Notes under the pieces: generated by a model
Told to the model about the DNA's origin: nothing
Seen by the model: only the letters and a program-made list of their open reading frames with translations
Databases searched by the model: none
Shown: positions 1-12,280 of the stretch, one piece after another
Layout: each line of letters begins with the position of its first letter
Position numbering within the stretch: position 1 is the stretch's first letter
Translations under genes and position numbers: made by a program
NCBI RefSeq assembly: GCF_007565055.1
Contig: NC_044555.1
Coordinates: 37,208,611-37,272,610 of the forward strand
From: Rhinopithecus roxellana
Taxonomy: Eukaryota; Chordata; Mammalia; Primates; Cercopithecidae
Direction of reading: 5' to 3'
DNA: 64,000 nucleotides

Positions 1-2742
1 CAGTATGAAAATAGACTAATACCGAGAGAGTGAGGTCCAGCAAACCAACTGAAGAAAGAAATTCTAGTAGGAATGATCAAGTGATCCACATGTTGCAGGT
101 AGATCAAGTGAGATAAGAACTGATCACTGAATATGGTAACATAGAGAGAAGTACTCTATTGCTGATTGCTGCTTCAGTGGAGTGATAGAAAAAAGTCTTG
201 ATTGGAAGGAATAAAATATGTTCTATCAGTATCCCCAAACATGTTTCAGATTTCTACATCTGTATTACCTCTAATTGCCTTTTGAATAAGCTCAGAAGGA
301 CTCTATGATATAAGCATGGAATTCATTTTCAACAGTGCTTATTCCATTAAGTAAATTATACATAAAGAAATAAGCAGTTTCCTGCAAAGAAACTGACTTT
401 TTTAGATAACAAAGCCTTTTCAATGAAACAGAACGTTTCCATTTCATTATCTTTCCTTTCTCTGTAACATTGCAGCATATGGTTGAGCAGTTTAAAGACA
501 GGTCTTTATTATATACATGTTCAGATAGCCAGAGGTAATATAATTTTTATGTTCATTTTTTGAAATTCAAATGGGTTAAAATGTTCAAAGTTTTGTGTTA
601 TCCTTAGTGATGGATATATAAAATAACATAAAGGGAAAGCAAAAATACTTTTGAAAAGAGGGACAACTTCAAGTATTCTGCCTTTTAGAAAATTAAAGCT
701 GATGCCTTCATATACTTATATACTTCAGAAATGTCACACTGCATTTTGTAACATTTACTTGCTTTAACAAAGTCAAATGGAAAATTAAAGTAATAATTCA
801 GATAGTTTAAGATCAAAATAGTCAGCTTTTGTGATAAATTTGAGGAAATGTGATCTTTTGGGTTGCATTAGTCAAATTATTTTATTCTTCTGACTTCTTT
901 GGGCATATGGGGTAACACGAGAGTTACTACAAATTAGAAAACTAGTGATCTCAAAGAATTAACTACATAACCCTATGTGTTAGCGTACATGCTGGGAAAA
1001 GCTGATAAAAAATAGAATTATTATTTGAAAACTTATCTTTGGAATTCAGGTTTTTAGATATTATTAATGACAGTGAATAATGTCCTTGTCCATTTTTTGT
1101 AAAATATTTCATTTAATTTTGAAATAGTCTCTGAATTAGATTTGAAACAAAAAATATTTTTCTGTATGACCATCATTCTTAATTATAATGAATTTTGTCT
1201 GATGTGTAGTTAAATGATAAAATGCATAATTTAAATTATTAGGTGAAAACTTTTCAAACTGAAGAAATATCTGGACATACAAAAGAATATTCCCCTTCTA
1301 TCCTTGGAAAATCAAAATGAAGGCCAATAATACATGAATTATTCCATAAGCTTTAAATCATAGAAAATTTATAATACAGGCCATCAGAAGTGAAAGTCTT
1401 CATAATTATCTGATTAATTTTATTTAACAGAAATAACCAATTTAGAGATGATGTAGTTCAATGCATACATTTCACAAATTGCCTGAATTTGTTATAATAT
1501 TTTACCACTTTCAAAAATTTTAAAGTATAGAGACATGCCATTAGGCCACTGTTTTAAATAACACAGAATAATATCATGAGACTGTGAATGTCAAATAAAT
1601 TTAATGTTTGATTCTGGGCATATGTCTGTTGCTAGACGCAATTTTATGTAATGCTATGTGGAATAAGGAAATAATAAATGCAAATAATGAGCATATATTG
1701 AACATTTGTAGCCATCCTACTTTACTGAAGAACATTCACAGTTCTGTGTTTAAAATAAGTCGCAAAATCCAGGCATTATTCTTCAGTTTTCATTATTTTG
1801 AGAGTCATTGGGGGCTTTGGGATTGCAGCAAGAATTAAAGTGCTTTCATTCTACCTAGGGTTCCTACTGTTCATGAAATAGATTTCAAATTATTTTTGTT
1901 AATTTTTTTTAGTTTCTGTACTGGTAAGTTATCTTTAAAACCAAGGAAAGAGAAAGCAACAGAATTCCTCTCACGATTCATTTATCCAAGGCTTCTAATC
2001 CTTCTCTGAAACAAATAAAGACTCCATGGAAGGAAATTCATGGGTAAAAAATGAGTGATGGTAATGGTGGCTGGAAATCAAAACTAAACAAAAAACTCTT
2101 CTGTACTACCAAATATAGAACATTTTCCAAATTGTGTTTGTGTGTGTATATATGTATATATAATATAATTTATAACTAATACATAATTTTCCAAATTTTA
2201 TATATAATTGTGTACATATAATATACACGCATCCATAAATAAGAAATCCTCAAGTGACTGTGATAATACACAATCCTTATACATCAACTAAAAACATGTA
2301 CCAAAAAAATGGTTCACCTAAGATGTTCTAGGTTTTGTCTGAATATTGCACTAAAATTCACAGATTTAACTCACAAAATGACTATTAGGTTCGCACATGT
2401 TTCAGTACTTCAAAATATGTTTCTAAAATTTTTACAGGCAGGCCCCAGAGGGAAAAATTTGTTTGACTAAATTATGGCAAACTTAAAAATGGCCCCAACA
2501 TTCAATTGTAACTTTTACTGTCCATTAAGAAACAGGTCATCTCAAGGATGAGAGTGTTAGAGGTCATTCCAATTCCTGATTCTAGTCCCACATAAGCTTT
2601 TGTGATAAAATCAGAATATGTCACTATTTGCTGAGCTTTTGACCTCCACTCTCTAATAGCTAGGTTTATCGCTGGTACAAGAACTTCTCCAAAGACATTT
2701 AAGCATAGAGCACCATGCCTCAAACTAGTCTGAAATAAGAAT
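1..2742. other. Unique AT-rich non-coding DNA
   Basis: I recognise no Alu, L1, LTR or coding exon here. A TG/TA-rich patch lies at about 2136-2222. The few open frames are under 80 codons with no family signature. It may contain very old repeats that I cannot identify by eye. Confidence 0.6.
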
Positions 2743-2753
2743 AACTACCTTGT

Positions 2754-3070
2754 GGCCGGGCACAGTGGCTCAATCCTGTAATCCTAGCACTTCGGGAAGC
2801 CAAGGCAGGCGGATCACTTGAGGTCAGGAGTTCAAGACCAGCCTGGCCAACATGGCGATACTTCATCTCTACTAAAAATACAAAAATTAGCTGAGCATGG
2901 TGGTGCATGCCTATAATTCCACCTACTTGGGAGGTTGAGGCAGGAGAATCTCCTGAACCCGGGAGGCAGAGGTTGCAGTGAGCCAAGACTGCCCCACTGC
3001 ACTCCAGTGCGGGCAACAAAGCGAGACTTCATCTCAAAACAAACAAACAAACAAACAACAAGAACAAAAA
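2754..3070 (+). mobile_element. Alu (AluS-like), full length
   Basis: A complete dimeric Alu starts at GGCCGGGCACAGTGGCTCA and ends in an A-rich (CAAA)n tail. It is flanked by 11-bp target-site duplications, AACTACCTTGT (2743-2753) and AACTACATTGT (3071-3081), with one mismatch. The open frames on both strands here are Alu-derived. Confidence 0.95.
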
Positions 3071-3081
3071 AACTACATTGT

Positions 3082-4188
3082 ACTTTAATGCTTAAAATGT
3101 CTGCTAGTTACTGTAAGATCTTTGCTCCCCACTCCCAACATCCACAAAAAAGTATGCCAATCTGTTCTAAGGATCTGTAGTGTAGAGCCTAGAGAACATT
3201 AAAGAACATGACAGAAGCTGTAAACCTAGGTAGAGACATAGTATCTCTATGTATCTTTGTTTTCTCTTCTTGCCCTCCGACATAAAATAAATTATCTCTC
3301 AAGAGCTAGATGAGCTTGGTCTTAAATGTTACATGTGTGTATGCTTATAGTATTCTGGGAAATGTATTTATGTATGTTTATTTGTGCTGATATATCCTTG
3401 TACAAAGGAGGCACTGAATATGTTAAGTTATCTGGTTCATTATTCGACAGCTTGAGTTACAGAACTATAATGGTTTTATGATCAAGTATACAAGGGTTAA
3501 CTTATAAAATTGACAAATGTTTTGCATGTTGAATCTGGATCTTATTCTTGAAACAATGTTCCCTACTATACTGCACACTGAATTAATGTATGCATTGGAG
3601 GTTTTGTAGAAATAGAAGAAAGTTAAACTTGGAAGATTAGGGAAGCTTTACTTTTCAAACAACTCAGCACATTGCCTGAAAATATCTACAAGCCTGTGAT
3701 TTGGCTAATCCATTAAATTCCTGTGGCGGTTTAAGTGAAGCTTTTAAAGTCCTAGTGAAATCCATTACAATGAATATAAGAATCAACTCAAAAGTATCTC
3801 TAAATCTAATCATTTCTGTCAAGACCTTATCTGAGAAGTAAGTTCCTAGGTACATCCTAAATACATGGAAACAAAAGTGGCATTCCAGTGATGTACCATA
3901 TGTCAGTTGCTGTTGTTCACTCTGCTTCATTCTGCTAAACTCCTAATGAGGCAGTGGTTGGTAGTGAAAAGGATAACATTAAAAAACATCAGCAGTTTGG
4001 GTTCTGGTTTCATTTTTGCCACTGACTTCTTTTGTGGTTTTAAGACAGTTACTTTGACCATTAAATGGAAAAATTGCAATATTTTACAAAAAGAGGAAAT
4101 CAATCTGGATAATTCGCCTTCATGGAATTATAGATTAGAAAATCTTTATTTTGGAGATTTTAGTTATAACAGAGGTGGGTTAACTCCT
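3082..4188. other. Unique non-coding DNA
   Basis: This stretch holds no recognised gene. The only repeat I see is a probable MIR near its right end. Confidence 0.55.
3990..4080 (+). mobile_element. Probable MIR SINE fragment
   Basis: The order of short blocks matches a MIR consensus: a GGTTCTGGTTTCATTTTTGCCACT-type core, then the ACAGTTACTTTGACC region, then TTAAATGGAAAAAT in place of the usual TGTAAAATGGGGAT. It is heavily diverged and the borders are approximate. Confidence 0.5.
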
Positions 4189-4470
4189 AAGGAATACATG
4201 TATATTTTTGTCTCTATCTCCATATGTATGTATATATGTGTTTTATATACACACACACACACACACATATGTATACACACAAATAATATTTTCAGGGAAG
4301 AATATCTTTATTAGTTACAGGGACATATGTATATTTTTGTTGAAGGAATACATGTATATTTTTGTCTCTATATATGCTTTAATGTGTATAGATAGATACA
4401 TAGATAGATACATAGATATAGATATAATTTTCAGGGAAGCCTATCCTTTATTAGTGGTAATTTCTATATA
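4189..4470. repeat. Imperfect tandem duplication with AC and GATA microsatellites
   Basis: Two units share the same order of blocks. AAGGAATACATGTATATTTT occurs at 4189 and again at 4343. TCAGGGAAG followed by CTTTATTAGT occurs at 4292 and again at 4431. The copies are offset by 139-154 bp. Between the blocks, unit 1 carries (AC)n at 4249-4268, while unit 2 carries (GATA)n-like sequence at 4388-4426. The whole block was duplicated and the microsatellite cores then diverged. Confidence 0.8.
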
Positions 4471-4739
4471 TGATTCATACCTGCTTCAAAAATTTAGAAA
4501 TTTTTTTAACTAAAGATGCCTAGCATTTCAATGCTATATACTCACTAAAACTGTTCACTTACTCATCCCAAATTACGGTTTGCACTTCATGGCTTTCTTG
4601 CAAAACCAGACTTTCTTTTTCTGTTAAGTTAAACTTTATTATAGGCTGTGTTGGGTTTTCATGGAAGCTTCTAATGTACAAGATCTACCTTTCTTTCCCC
4701 TGAATGATTAACTGACAGTTTAAAAGTTTTGTAAATTAT

Positions 4740-5070
4740 GGATGGGTGCAATGGGTCACACCTGTAATCTTAACACTTTGGGAGGCCGAGTTGGGCAGAT
4801 AACCTGAGGTCGGGAGTTCGAGACCATCCTGGCCAACATGGAGAAATCCTGTCTCTACCAAAAATACAAAAAAAATTAGCTGGGTGTGGTGGCGCATGCT
4901 TGTAATCCCAGCTACTTGGGAGGCTGAGGCAGGAGAATCACTTGAACCCGGGAGGCAGAGGTTGCGGTGAGCCAAGATGGCACCACTGCACTCAAACCTG
5001 GGCGACAAGAGCGAAACTGTCTCAAAAACAAAAATAAAAACAAAAACAAACAAAAAACAACAACAAAATT
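4740..5070 (+). mobile_element. Alu (AluS-like), full length
   Basis: A complete Alu has a degraded first block (GATGGGTGCAATGGGTCACACC) and a mixed (CAAAAA)n tail. Target-site duplications are TTTTGTAAATTAT (4727-4739) and TTTTGCAAATTAT (5071-5083). Confidence 0.93.
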
Positions 5071-5083
5071 TTTTGCAAATTAT

Positions 5084-5789
5084 ATACGCTTTTATGCTGG
5101 AACTAAGCTTCTTTGGATTATTGTGTTGTGGCTAATCTCATTTAATAGCTGCTGAGAAAGTATCAGTTTTCATTACTGAAGTACAAGGAGCTTTAAAGTT
5201 ATAATTTTGCATACCTCATAGAACAAAATACAGTTGAGCCTCTAGGTCTTAACATCAAGTAGTAACATTTATTTTGGATAGTTTGACAACTATATGTCGT
5301 CAAGAGACCTCAGAAATACAGGTAAAACGTGGATGGCATGGAGACTTGTACACTGTAAGTGTCCTACATTTAGCAGACGTTATCAGAGCTGCCATTCCTG
5401 AGACAACTAGATCTTCTTTCTTTTAAAATCAAACATTCTCTTGGTTTCAGCATGTAATCTTCTCAAATGAACATTCCCAGTTATAACTTAGCTCTTTATC
5501 CAGCATTTGATTCTCTACATTTTTGATTCTCACGTGCATATACCATTATTATCCATGACCTAATAAAAACTGAACTCATTATGGTCCTTCGATACTCAGC
5601 CACCCTGTCTTCCCATTAACATTATGATCAGCATCATTAACAAGCAGTGAAAAAGTCACTTTGGTAGCCTCCATTCCAAGATTGTGAACTCAATGTCAAA
5701 AAACACTTTAGTATAAAATTATCACATTCTCCTTCAAGGTAACCAGCAATATTTTCATCTCTTTTTCTTTTATCCTTCTTTGCTTATTT
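5084..5789. other. Unique non-coding DNA
   Basis: I find no repeat or gene that I recognise in this interval. Confidence 0.55.
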
Positions 5790-5802
5790 AAAACCAGGGT
5801 TT

Positions 5803-6128
5803 GGCTGGGCGCGGTGGCTCAAGCCTGTAATCCCAGTACTTTGGGAGGCCGAGACGGGCGAATCACAAGGTCAGGAGATCGAGACCATCCTGGCTAACAC
5901 GGTGAAACCCCGTCTCTACTAAAGAATACAAAAAACTAGCCGGGCGAGGTGGCGGGCGCCTGTAGTCCCAGCTACTCGGGAGGCTGAGGCAGGAGAATGG
6001 CGTAAACCCGGGAGGCGGAGCTTGCAGTGAGCTGAGATCCGGCCATTGCACTCCAGCCCGGGCGACAGAGCGAGACTCCGTCTCAAAAAAAAAAAAATAA
6101 ATAAATAAATAAAAATAAAAATAAAAAT
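5803..6128 (+). mobile_element. Young Alu, cercopithecid AluYR type
   Basis: This copy carries the variants CTCAAGCC, AACTAGCCGGGCGAGG, GCGTAAACC and GAGATCCGGCC. Its A-rich tail has become (AAAT)n/(AAAAT)n. Perfect 13-bp target-site duplications AAAACCAGGGTTT lie at 5790-5802 and 6129-6141. The perfect duplications and low divergence fit a monkey-specific insertion, so the locus should be empty in human. Confidence 0.95.
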
Positions 6129-6313
6129 AAAACCAGGGTTTATGAGGTTTTTCTCTTTTTGCATTATTCTTTTTAATCATACTGTCTGTGGTCTTCTGTT
6201 TTGAAAATGACCTTTGACATTAAAAATAAAAGTAGTTCCCTCCAAGTTTCTGTGGACCATTTAATATATTTTCTCTCCATAATAGGTCTGCTTTGATCTT
6301 TATCATCTTTCTA

Positions 6314-6647
6314 TTTTCATTTTATTTTTATTTTTTTATTTTATTTTATTATTATTATTATTATTTGAGATGGAGTCTCGCTCTGTCGCCCAGGCTGGAG
6401 TGCAGTGGCGCGATTTCCACTCACTGCAAACTCCGCCTCCCGGGTTCACGCCATTCTCCTGCCTCAGCCTCCTGAGTAGCTGGGACTACAGGCGCCCACC
6501 ACCACGCCCAGCTAATTTTTTGTATTTTTAGTAGAGACGGGGTTTCACCGTGTTAGCCAGGATGGTCTCCATCTCCTGACCTCATGATCTGCCCGCCTCA
6601 GCCTCCCAAAGTGCTGGGATCACAAGCGTGAGCCACTGTTCCTGGCC
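6314..6647 (-). mobile_element. Alu (AluY/S-like), antisense, full length
   Basis: Reading the minus strand, the element runs from GGCCAGGAACAGTGGCTCA to a tail now made of ATT and ATTTT units (about 6320-6365). Target-site duplications are TATCATCTTTCTA (6301-6313) and TATCGTCTTTCTA (6648-6660). Confidence 0.93.
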
Positions 6648-6719
6648 TATCGTCTTTCTAACAAAGCCTCTTGTTTAGGTGAGCAACTGGTTTTCTGATT
6701 GCTGTTCCTCATTATGCTT

Positions 6720-7025
6720 TTTTTTTTTTTTCTTTCTTTTTTTTTTTTTGAGACGAGGTCTCACTCTATCACCCAGGCTGGCATGCTGTGGTGCTATCAC
6801 GGCTCACTGCAACCTTGACTTCCCAGGCTCAGGCGTTCCTTCCCCCTCAGCCTCCCAAGAAGCTAGGACTACAGGTGTGCACCACCATGCCTCGCTAATT
6901 TTTAAAATTTTTGTAGAGATGGGGGTTCTCCATGTTGCCTAGGCTGGTATCAAACTCCTGGGCTCAAGCAATACTCCTGCCTCCCTAAATGCTAGAATTA
7001 CAGGCGTGAACTACCACACCCAGCC
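6720..7025 (-). mobile_element. Old Alu (AluJ-like), antisense
   Basis: This is a diverged complete Alu with a poly-T start interrupted by C. AluJ-type features include AAATTTTTGTAGAGATGGGGG-like linker sequence and CTGGGCTCAAGC. Possible target duplications are CCTCATTATGC at the left and TCTCATTACAC at the right. Confidence 0.9.
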
Positions 7026-8171
7026 TTTCTCATTACACTCTTAAAAGATAAAATTTCAAAATATATTTTGAGGTCACAGCCTATAAAATCAGACTTTCCA
7101 TGAAAGAAAATAATATATGCTCATTATGTAGGCAAGTAGGGTCTGTATATTATTTTTTTCTATGTGACTGTTTCTCTGGTGTATGTTGAAGTCATCAATA
7201 ATATGTGACCTGATCAATTCTGACTGCTTATTTTCAAGGAGTCAATAAATGGTATTATTTGCCTTCTTCGTCAGATTATGTCATTGTCTATACCTAACAA
7301 ACTGAGAAACCACCAGAAAAAAATTTAAAGCAATGATTGCCTCAAATAACAACAAAATGAATTGCCTGTTTCATTTTCTTTATTCTAAAAAGCAAAACAC
7401 ATATTAGGGGCTAATTCATGGTTGAGCAGGTCTTTGGCACTAAATAAAGTTTAGTGATTTAAAAATGATTAAAAATCAAGTTTTCAAGGACAGGTTTACC
7501 AGCATTAAGTCCTAGACTCTTAGGATATGTCATCTAAAATCAAACTAATGGCAAAGGAATACCCTGTATTGCTTAATGGTTTAGGACTTCTGAAAAGAAA
7601 GACTCATGCCTTTCCTGGCATTATTTAGGTAAAGCAGTTCTTCAGTGACAACATAAAACTAGGAAATATAATTTGATATATTTTATGTGGTCATAGAAGA
7701 TTAAAACAGTGGAACAATTTCTGCTTGCCAGCTTGTATAGATAATAAATACTGTAAAAAATTCATTTGGATATTTTATGAAAAAACACCTTAGAAAAAGA
7801 GGTCGTGACCATAAGACAGTTTTGAATTTACCTTAAGTACTTTAGGAATTACCTTAAGTACTATAGGAATAATTATACAGTGTCCAGTGACTATGATACT
7901 TCCATGCATGTAAAAATAAGACTCATTCATTGTAAACATAGAAAGAAGTCTGTATTTCTTTAAAAATAACCTTGGGCTTCTTCAAGTAATTCGGTTTCAT
8001 TGGAGCCCATCTAGGACCCCAGATAAATGTTCCTCTTTAACCAATAGAAACTATATGCTGATATAGTTTTTTTGCTGAATTAAGCATTTTGCTCATAAGG
8101 TTCTTTGTTTCGCTTTGCTTCTTTTCAACTGAATCTTGAGCAGTGGGTCAGTTTTACTAATACTCTAATGT
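7026..8171. other. Unique non-coding DNA with a short tandem duplication
   Basis: No gene or interspersed repeat is recognised. A 21-bp block, TTACCTTAAGTACT(T/A)TAGGAA, is repeated head to tail at 7828-7848 and 7849-7869 with a single difference. Confidence 0.6.
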
Positions 8172-8383
8172 CAAAAAAAAAAAAAATGCTGTTAACTAGC
8201 TGGGCATGGTGGCACACACCTGTAGACCCAGTTACTGGGTAGGCTGAGGCAGGAGGATTGCTTGAGCCCAGGAGTTCAAGGCTGTAGTGGACTATGATTT
8301 TTGCCACTGCACTCCAGCCTGGGCAACAGAGACCTTGTCTCAAAAGAACAAACAAACAAAACAAACAAAACAACAACAAAAAA
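8172..8383 (+). mobile_element. Alu right-arm fragment (AluJ-like)
   Basis: Only the central A-rich linker (14 A, 8173-8186), the right monomer (from ACTAGCTGGGCATGG) and a (CAAA)n tail are present. The left monomer is missing, so the copy is 5' truncated at the linker. Confidence 0.88.
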
Positions 8384-8394
8384 TAACTTTAGTG

Positions 8395-9239
8395 ATAAAA
8401 TCAATAAACAAACAAGGAATATACAAAAAATTCCTCAACCTGGTAAAGGACATCTATGAAATAACTACAGCTAACTCAAACTTTATGGTGAAAGAATAAT
8501 GCTTCTTTGCTAAGATCAGGAACAAGAAGAGGATGTATGCTTTTACACAGCAATTAAACATTGCACTGGAGGTTCCAGCTAGGACAATTAGGCAAGAAAA
8601 AGAAATGAACAGCATCCGTATTGCAAAGGAAGAAGTAAGACTATCTCTATTTGAAGATGACAGGATCTTATACATAGAAAATCCTAACTGAATGTCTGCA
8701 GTAGCAATGAATAATCCAAAAATAAAGTTTAAGAATACTTCATTCTGCTTACAATAGCATATAAAAGGATAAGTATTTACTTAGGAATGAATGTAATAAA
8801 AGAAGGGCAAAACTTGTACACTGGAAATTCAAAATAGTGTTGGAATAAAGAAGTTCTAAATAAATGAAAAGAATCAGAATACTTAATATTGTTAAGATGG
8901 CAAAACTATTCAAACTTACGTACAGATTGAGCATAATCCCTATCAAAATTCAAACTGGGCCGGGTACGGTGACTCATGCCTGTATTCTCAGCACTCTGGG
9001 AAACTGAGGCAGGCAGATCACCTGAGGTCAGGAGTTCGAGACCAGCTTGGCCAACATGGTGAAACCCCATCTCTACTAAAATATAATTAGCCAGGCATGG
9101 TGGCACATTCCTGTAATCCCAGCTACCAAGGAGGTTGAGGCAGGAGAATCACTTGAACCCAGGAGGCACAGGGTACAGTGAGCTGAGATCACACTACTGC
9201 ACTCCAGCCTGAGCAACCTAGTAAGACTCAATATCAAAA

Positions 9240-9274
<35 letters not shown>

Positions 9275-9420
9275 AATTGCATTTTTTGCAGCAATTGATA
9301 AGCTGATCCTAAAATTCATACGGAAATATAAGGAACCCAGAATAGTCAAAGTCTTGAAAAAAGACAAATTCTATCAAAACCTCTGGGGTAGAAACAAGGT
9401 ATCAGTATTTTTTAAAATTT
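8395..9420 (+). mobile_element. L1 ORF2 fragment (reverse-transcriptase region), interrupted by an Alu
   Basis: The DNA matches the L1 ORF2 reverse-transcriptase stretch: CTAAGATCAGGAACAAGA near 8510, GCAATTAGGCAAGAAAAAGA near 8587, then CTATTTGAAGATGACAGGATC near 8647. The last block encodes L-F-E-D-D, where an active enzyme has F-A-D-D. Downstream of the inserted Alu, AAGCTGATCCTAAAATTCATA continues L1 order. The frame contains stops, so it is a dead fragment without either L1 end. Confidence 0.85.
8958..9275 (+). mobile_element. Alu inserted in L1, with (AAAT)n tail
   Basis: A full Alu interrupts the L1 ORF2 fragment. Its tail is a clean (AAAT)n microsatellite at about 9237-9275. L1 sequence on either side is colinear, showing that the Alu is the younger element. 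Confidence 0.92.
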
Positions 9421-9474
9421 TGGTAAAACACCATGTACAACCAATGTTGGGAAACACACTGTTAGGGCAAATAA

Positions 9475-9608
9475 CTGTGCTGGACACTTGATTCGTAATC
9501 AGCTCTGAATCTCAGTTTCCTTGTTTGTAAAATGAGTATAGCTCCTGTCCTCAGTGCTATAAACGAGCATTTGTATAAGAAAGGTCCTCTAGAACACAGA
9601 GTAACCCC
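9475..9608 (+). mobile_element. MIR SINE fragment
   Basis: The hallmark MIR block CTCAGTTTCCTTGTTTGTAA followed by AATGAGTATA lies at about 9512-9541, with diverged flanks consistent with the MIR 3' half. Confidence 0.7.
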
Positions 9609-9624
9609 TAAAAATCAAGTTTTT

Positions 9625-10299
9625 CGGCCAACACTGTGGCTTGCAGTGGATATCTTACTGCTTTGGGAAGCAGGAGGATTGCTTGAGGCCAAAAGTTTTG
9701 AGACCAGCCTGGGCAACATAGTGAGACTTCCGTCTCTACAAAAGAAGTATAACTTAAAAATTAGCTAGGCTTGGCCGGGTGCGGTGGCTCACGACTGTAA
9801 TCCCAGCACTTTGGGAGGCTGAGGTGGGCAGATCCACCTGAGGTCAGGAGTTCGAGACCAGCATGGCCAACATCATGACCGTCTCTACTGAAAATACAAA
9901 AATTAGCTGGGCGTGGTGGCAAGCGCCTGTAATCCCAGCTACTTGGGAGACTGAGGCAGGAGCATTGCTTGAACCCGGGAGGCAGAGGTTGCAGTGAGCC
10001 GAGATCGCACCATTACACTCCAGCCTTGGGGGCAAGAGTGAGACTTCTTCTCAAAAAAAATAAAAAATAAATAAAAAATAAAAACAAACAAAAAAAAAAC
10101 GAACCAAAACAAACAAAAAAAAGCAAATTAGCTAGGCTTGTTGGCACACACCTATAGTCCTAGCTGCTCAGAAGGCTGAAGCAGGATTGTTCCAGCCCAG
10201 GAGTTTAAGGTTGCAGTGAGCTGTGATTGTACCACTGCACTCCAACCTGGATGACAGAGCAAGATGCTGTCTCTAAAATTAAAACGATTAAAAAAATAG
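9625..10299 (+). mobile_element. AluJ split by a younger Alu
   Basis: The left half (9625-9772) and right half (10125-10299) form one old Alu. Outer target-site duplications AAATCAAGTTTTT (9612-9624) and AAATTAAGTTTTT (10300-10312) frame the whole composite. The left monomer is somewhat shortened near its start. Confidence 0.92.
9773..10124 (+). mobile_element. AluS nested inside AluJ
   Basis: A complete Alu with an unusually long mixed tail (AAATAAAA and CAAACAAA units, about 10053-10124). Its perfect 15-bp target duplication AAATTAGCTAGGCTT (9758-9772 and 10125-10139) is itself AluJ linker sequence, proving the nesting order. Confidence 0.96.
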
Positions 10300-10312
10300 A
10301 AATTAAGTTTTT

Positions 10313-12019
10313 AAGTGATCTTGGTATATGGTATCCACAGTAAAATTATTCAACTTTCCTGTATGTTTGAAAATTTTCTTTTCTCCATAACTGGAACAAG
10401 GTTTGTGAACTGATTCTACCCCAGGGACTACTGCTATTTTCTCATTTCTTTCCACTTTTATTTGAGCTCTCTTTCAGTAATCTTAAGCTTTCTGTTCTTC
10501 AGAGACAGAGCTAAACTTCTGTAGATGCATAATTCATAGACATATATTTGAAATATATAATACTGTTTGGCCAGACAAGCATAGATGAATCCTAAAATAT
10601 TCATAAAATTAATATTTTCCCTTAAATTTATCTTTAATACTATTAAGTGAGAGAAGATAGTGAAGTAGTTTATTCATCCTTGTCCTGAGTATCTTGGGGC
10701 AATTAAAAATACAACTTTCAGTTCAAATTTGAGAGGTTTGTAGGCTTATGGTAATGAAAAATAGAGAGAAGTATTTTTATTTTATTTCTATCTCCATATT
10801 TTTATACAAAATATATCTTATCCTAAATAATGTGATGTTAGTAGCAGAATAACTAGACTGAAAGCTACTTTGTATGAATTTCTCCAGCCTAAGTTAATTG
10901 CTACTGCCTCTGGATTTCCATGGCCCTCTGTTCATACCCTAATGCTATAAAAAGTGGCCATTACAGTTAATATTAACTATATTTAGGTAAGCTTGTCTGC
11001 TGCACAAGACTGTGAGGTCCTTGGAGGTAGGAACTGTGTCTTATTAGTCACTGTATCATCACTACATAAAATTTTTCTGAGTATTTGTTATGCACAAATA
11101 TAGTGCTAAGTGGTAGCAATTTGATGTCATTACTGTTTAGCACAGTTTCTGGCTAAGCACCCAATAAATGTTTCTGGAACTTAAACAAAATATAATATAT
11201 TCTACTGCCTCAATAAGACAAAATAGAGGAAAGCAGTTAGACTAAGAAGCCATTCAGTCATTTATTCATGAATAATTCCAGAGAATAAATAATGCAGTCT
11301 CTTTCCAGAGTTATTGGTACTAGAATTATATAGGAGGGGTGAGGACCCATGTAATAATGGCTGTCATTTGAATTAAAACTTAAATCCAAAAGGAGCACTA
11401 GCTCTTTTCCTATAAAATTGAAACTCTCTTGTATTTCAGTTTCCTTCTGTTGGGAGCAGGATCGTAGATGAAAGCATTCAGAAGAGTAAGAATGTCCCCA
11501 AAATTCAATCTTAGCTCAAATATTATTTTTCTGTATAAATTTGGAGATAAAGCATTTTTTGGAAGCTCTGAAAAAAAAAAAGGGACTATATTATTTTACT
11601 TACTGGAGAGTAATGAAGCTCAGTTGAGGTCTATACTTCTCACAATGCTCCAAGTCATTGAACAAAATTTAGGTCTACATTGAAAATGAATTTTAAAATA
11701 CTCAGGTTTTGTCCCTATAAACAATTTCTTTCCACAAAATGGTGAGATTTAGGAAATCTTCCCCACTCATTCATCTTGAGAAAGTATTTGTGTATATAAT
11801 CTTTTCAATCCAAAGAAAAGAATTAAGGACATGATTTTCTGGATTTTCATTAGTAAAATGGTATGCCATGTGATTTAAATAGCTATTTTATAAAACACAC
11901 ATATACATAATTCAGGGAAGGTGCTATTACCAAGCATTGAAAATTTGAGGGAAAATTGTCATACCAAGGAAGCTAGCTCCAAAGCAGACCTTATAATGGC
12001 CAGAAAGTATACTAACTTG
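10313..12019. other. Mostly unique DNA with an L2 relic
   Basis: No gene is recognised. A weak L2 3'-end match sits at about 10890-11190. The open frame at 11468-11683 has no family signature. Confidence 0.5.
10890..11190 (+). mobile_element. Probable L2 3'-end relic
   Basis: The blocks AGACTGTGAGGTCCTTGGAG, GGAACTGTGTCTTATTAGTC and TAGCACAGTTTCTGGCTAAG, followed by CACCCAATAAATGTTTCTGG, follow the order of the L2 3' end. A stretch of about 75 bp (around 11065-11135) interrupts the match. Confidence 0.6.
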
Positions 12020-12185
12020 ATAAAACTGGGATTTTGCTTCTAGTTCAGCTATGCCCAAGTGTGTGAACTTAGGAAGCCACTTCGTCTCTGTGAGCCTAGT
12101 TTTTCTCATTTTTAAAATGAGATTTTTGGATAGATGATATCTAAAATAACTTTCAATGGTACAACTCAATGATTTTATAGTAAAC
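12020..12185 (+). mobile_element. MIR SINE fragment
   Basis: The order GTGTGTGAACTTAGGAAGCC, ACTTCGTCTCTGTGAGCCTA, CATTTTTAAAATGAGAT and GGATAGATGATATCTAAAAT matches a MIR core and 3' region. It is diverged by several indels. Confidence 0.7.
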
Positions 12186-12280
12186 AATGGAAAACTGATT
12201 CTTCATCCTTGTAATCACAAAGAAAAGACACACACGCTTATTTATTAATTTTCTGCCAAGATTTTGGCATTTATATAGTT

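Noticed and set aside
2502..2723. 73-codon minus-strand frame (MRHGALCLNVFGEV...)
   Set aside because: It reads like protein but matches no family I know, is short, and its start lies only about 30 bp from an Alu border. A chance frame or unknown pseudogene cannot be told apart by eye.
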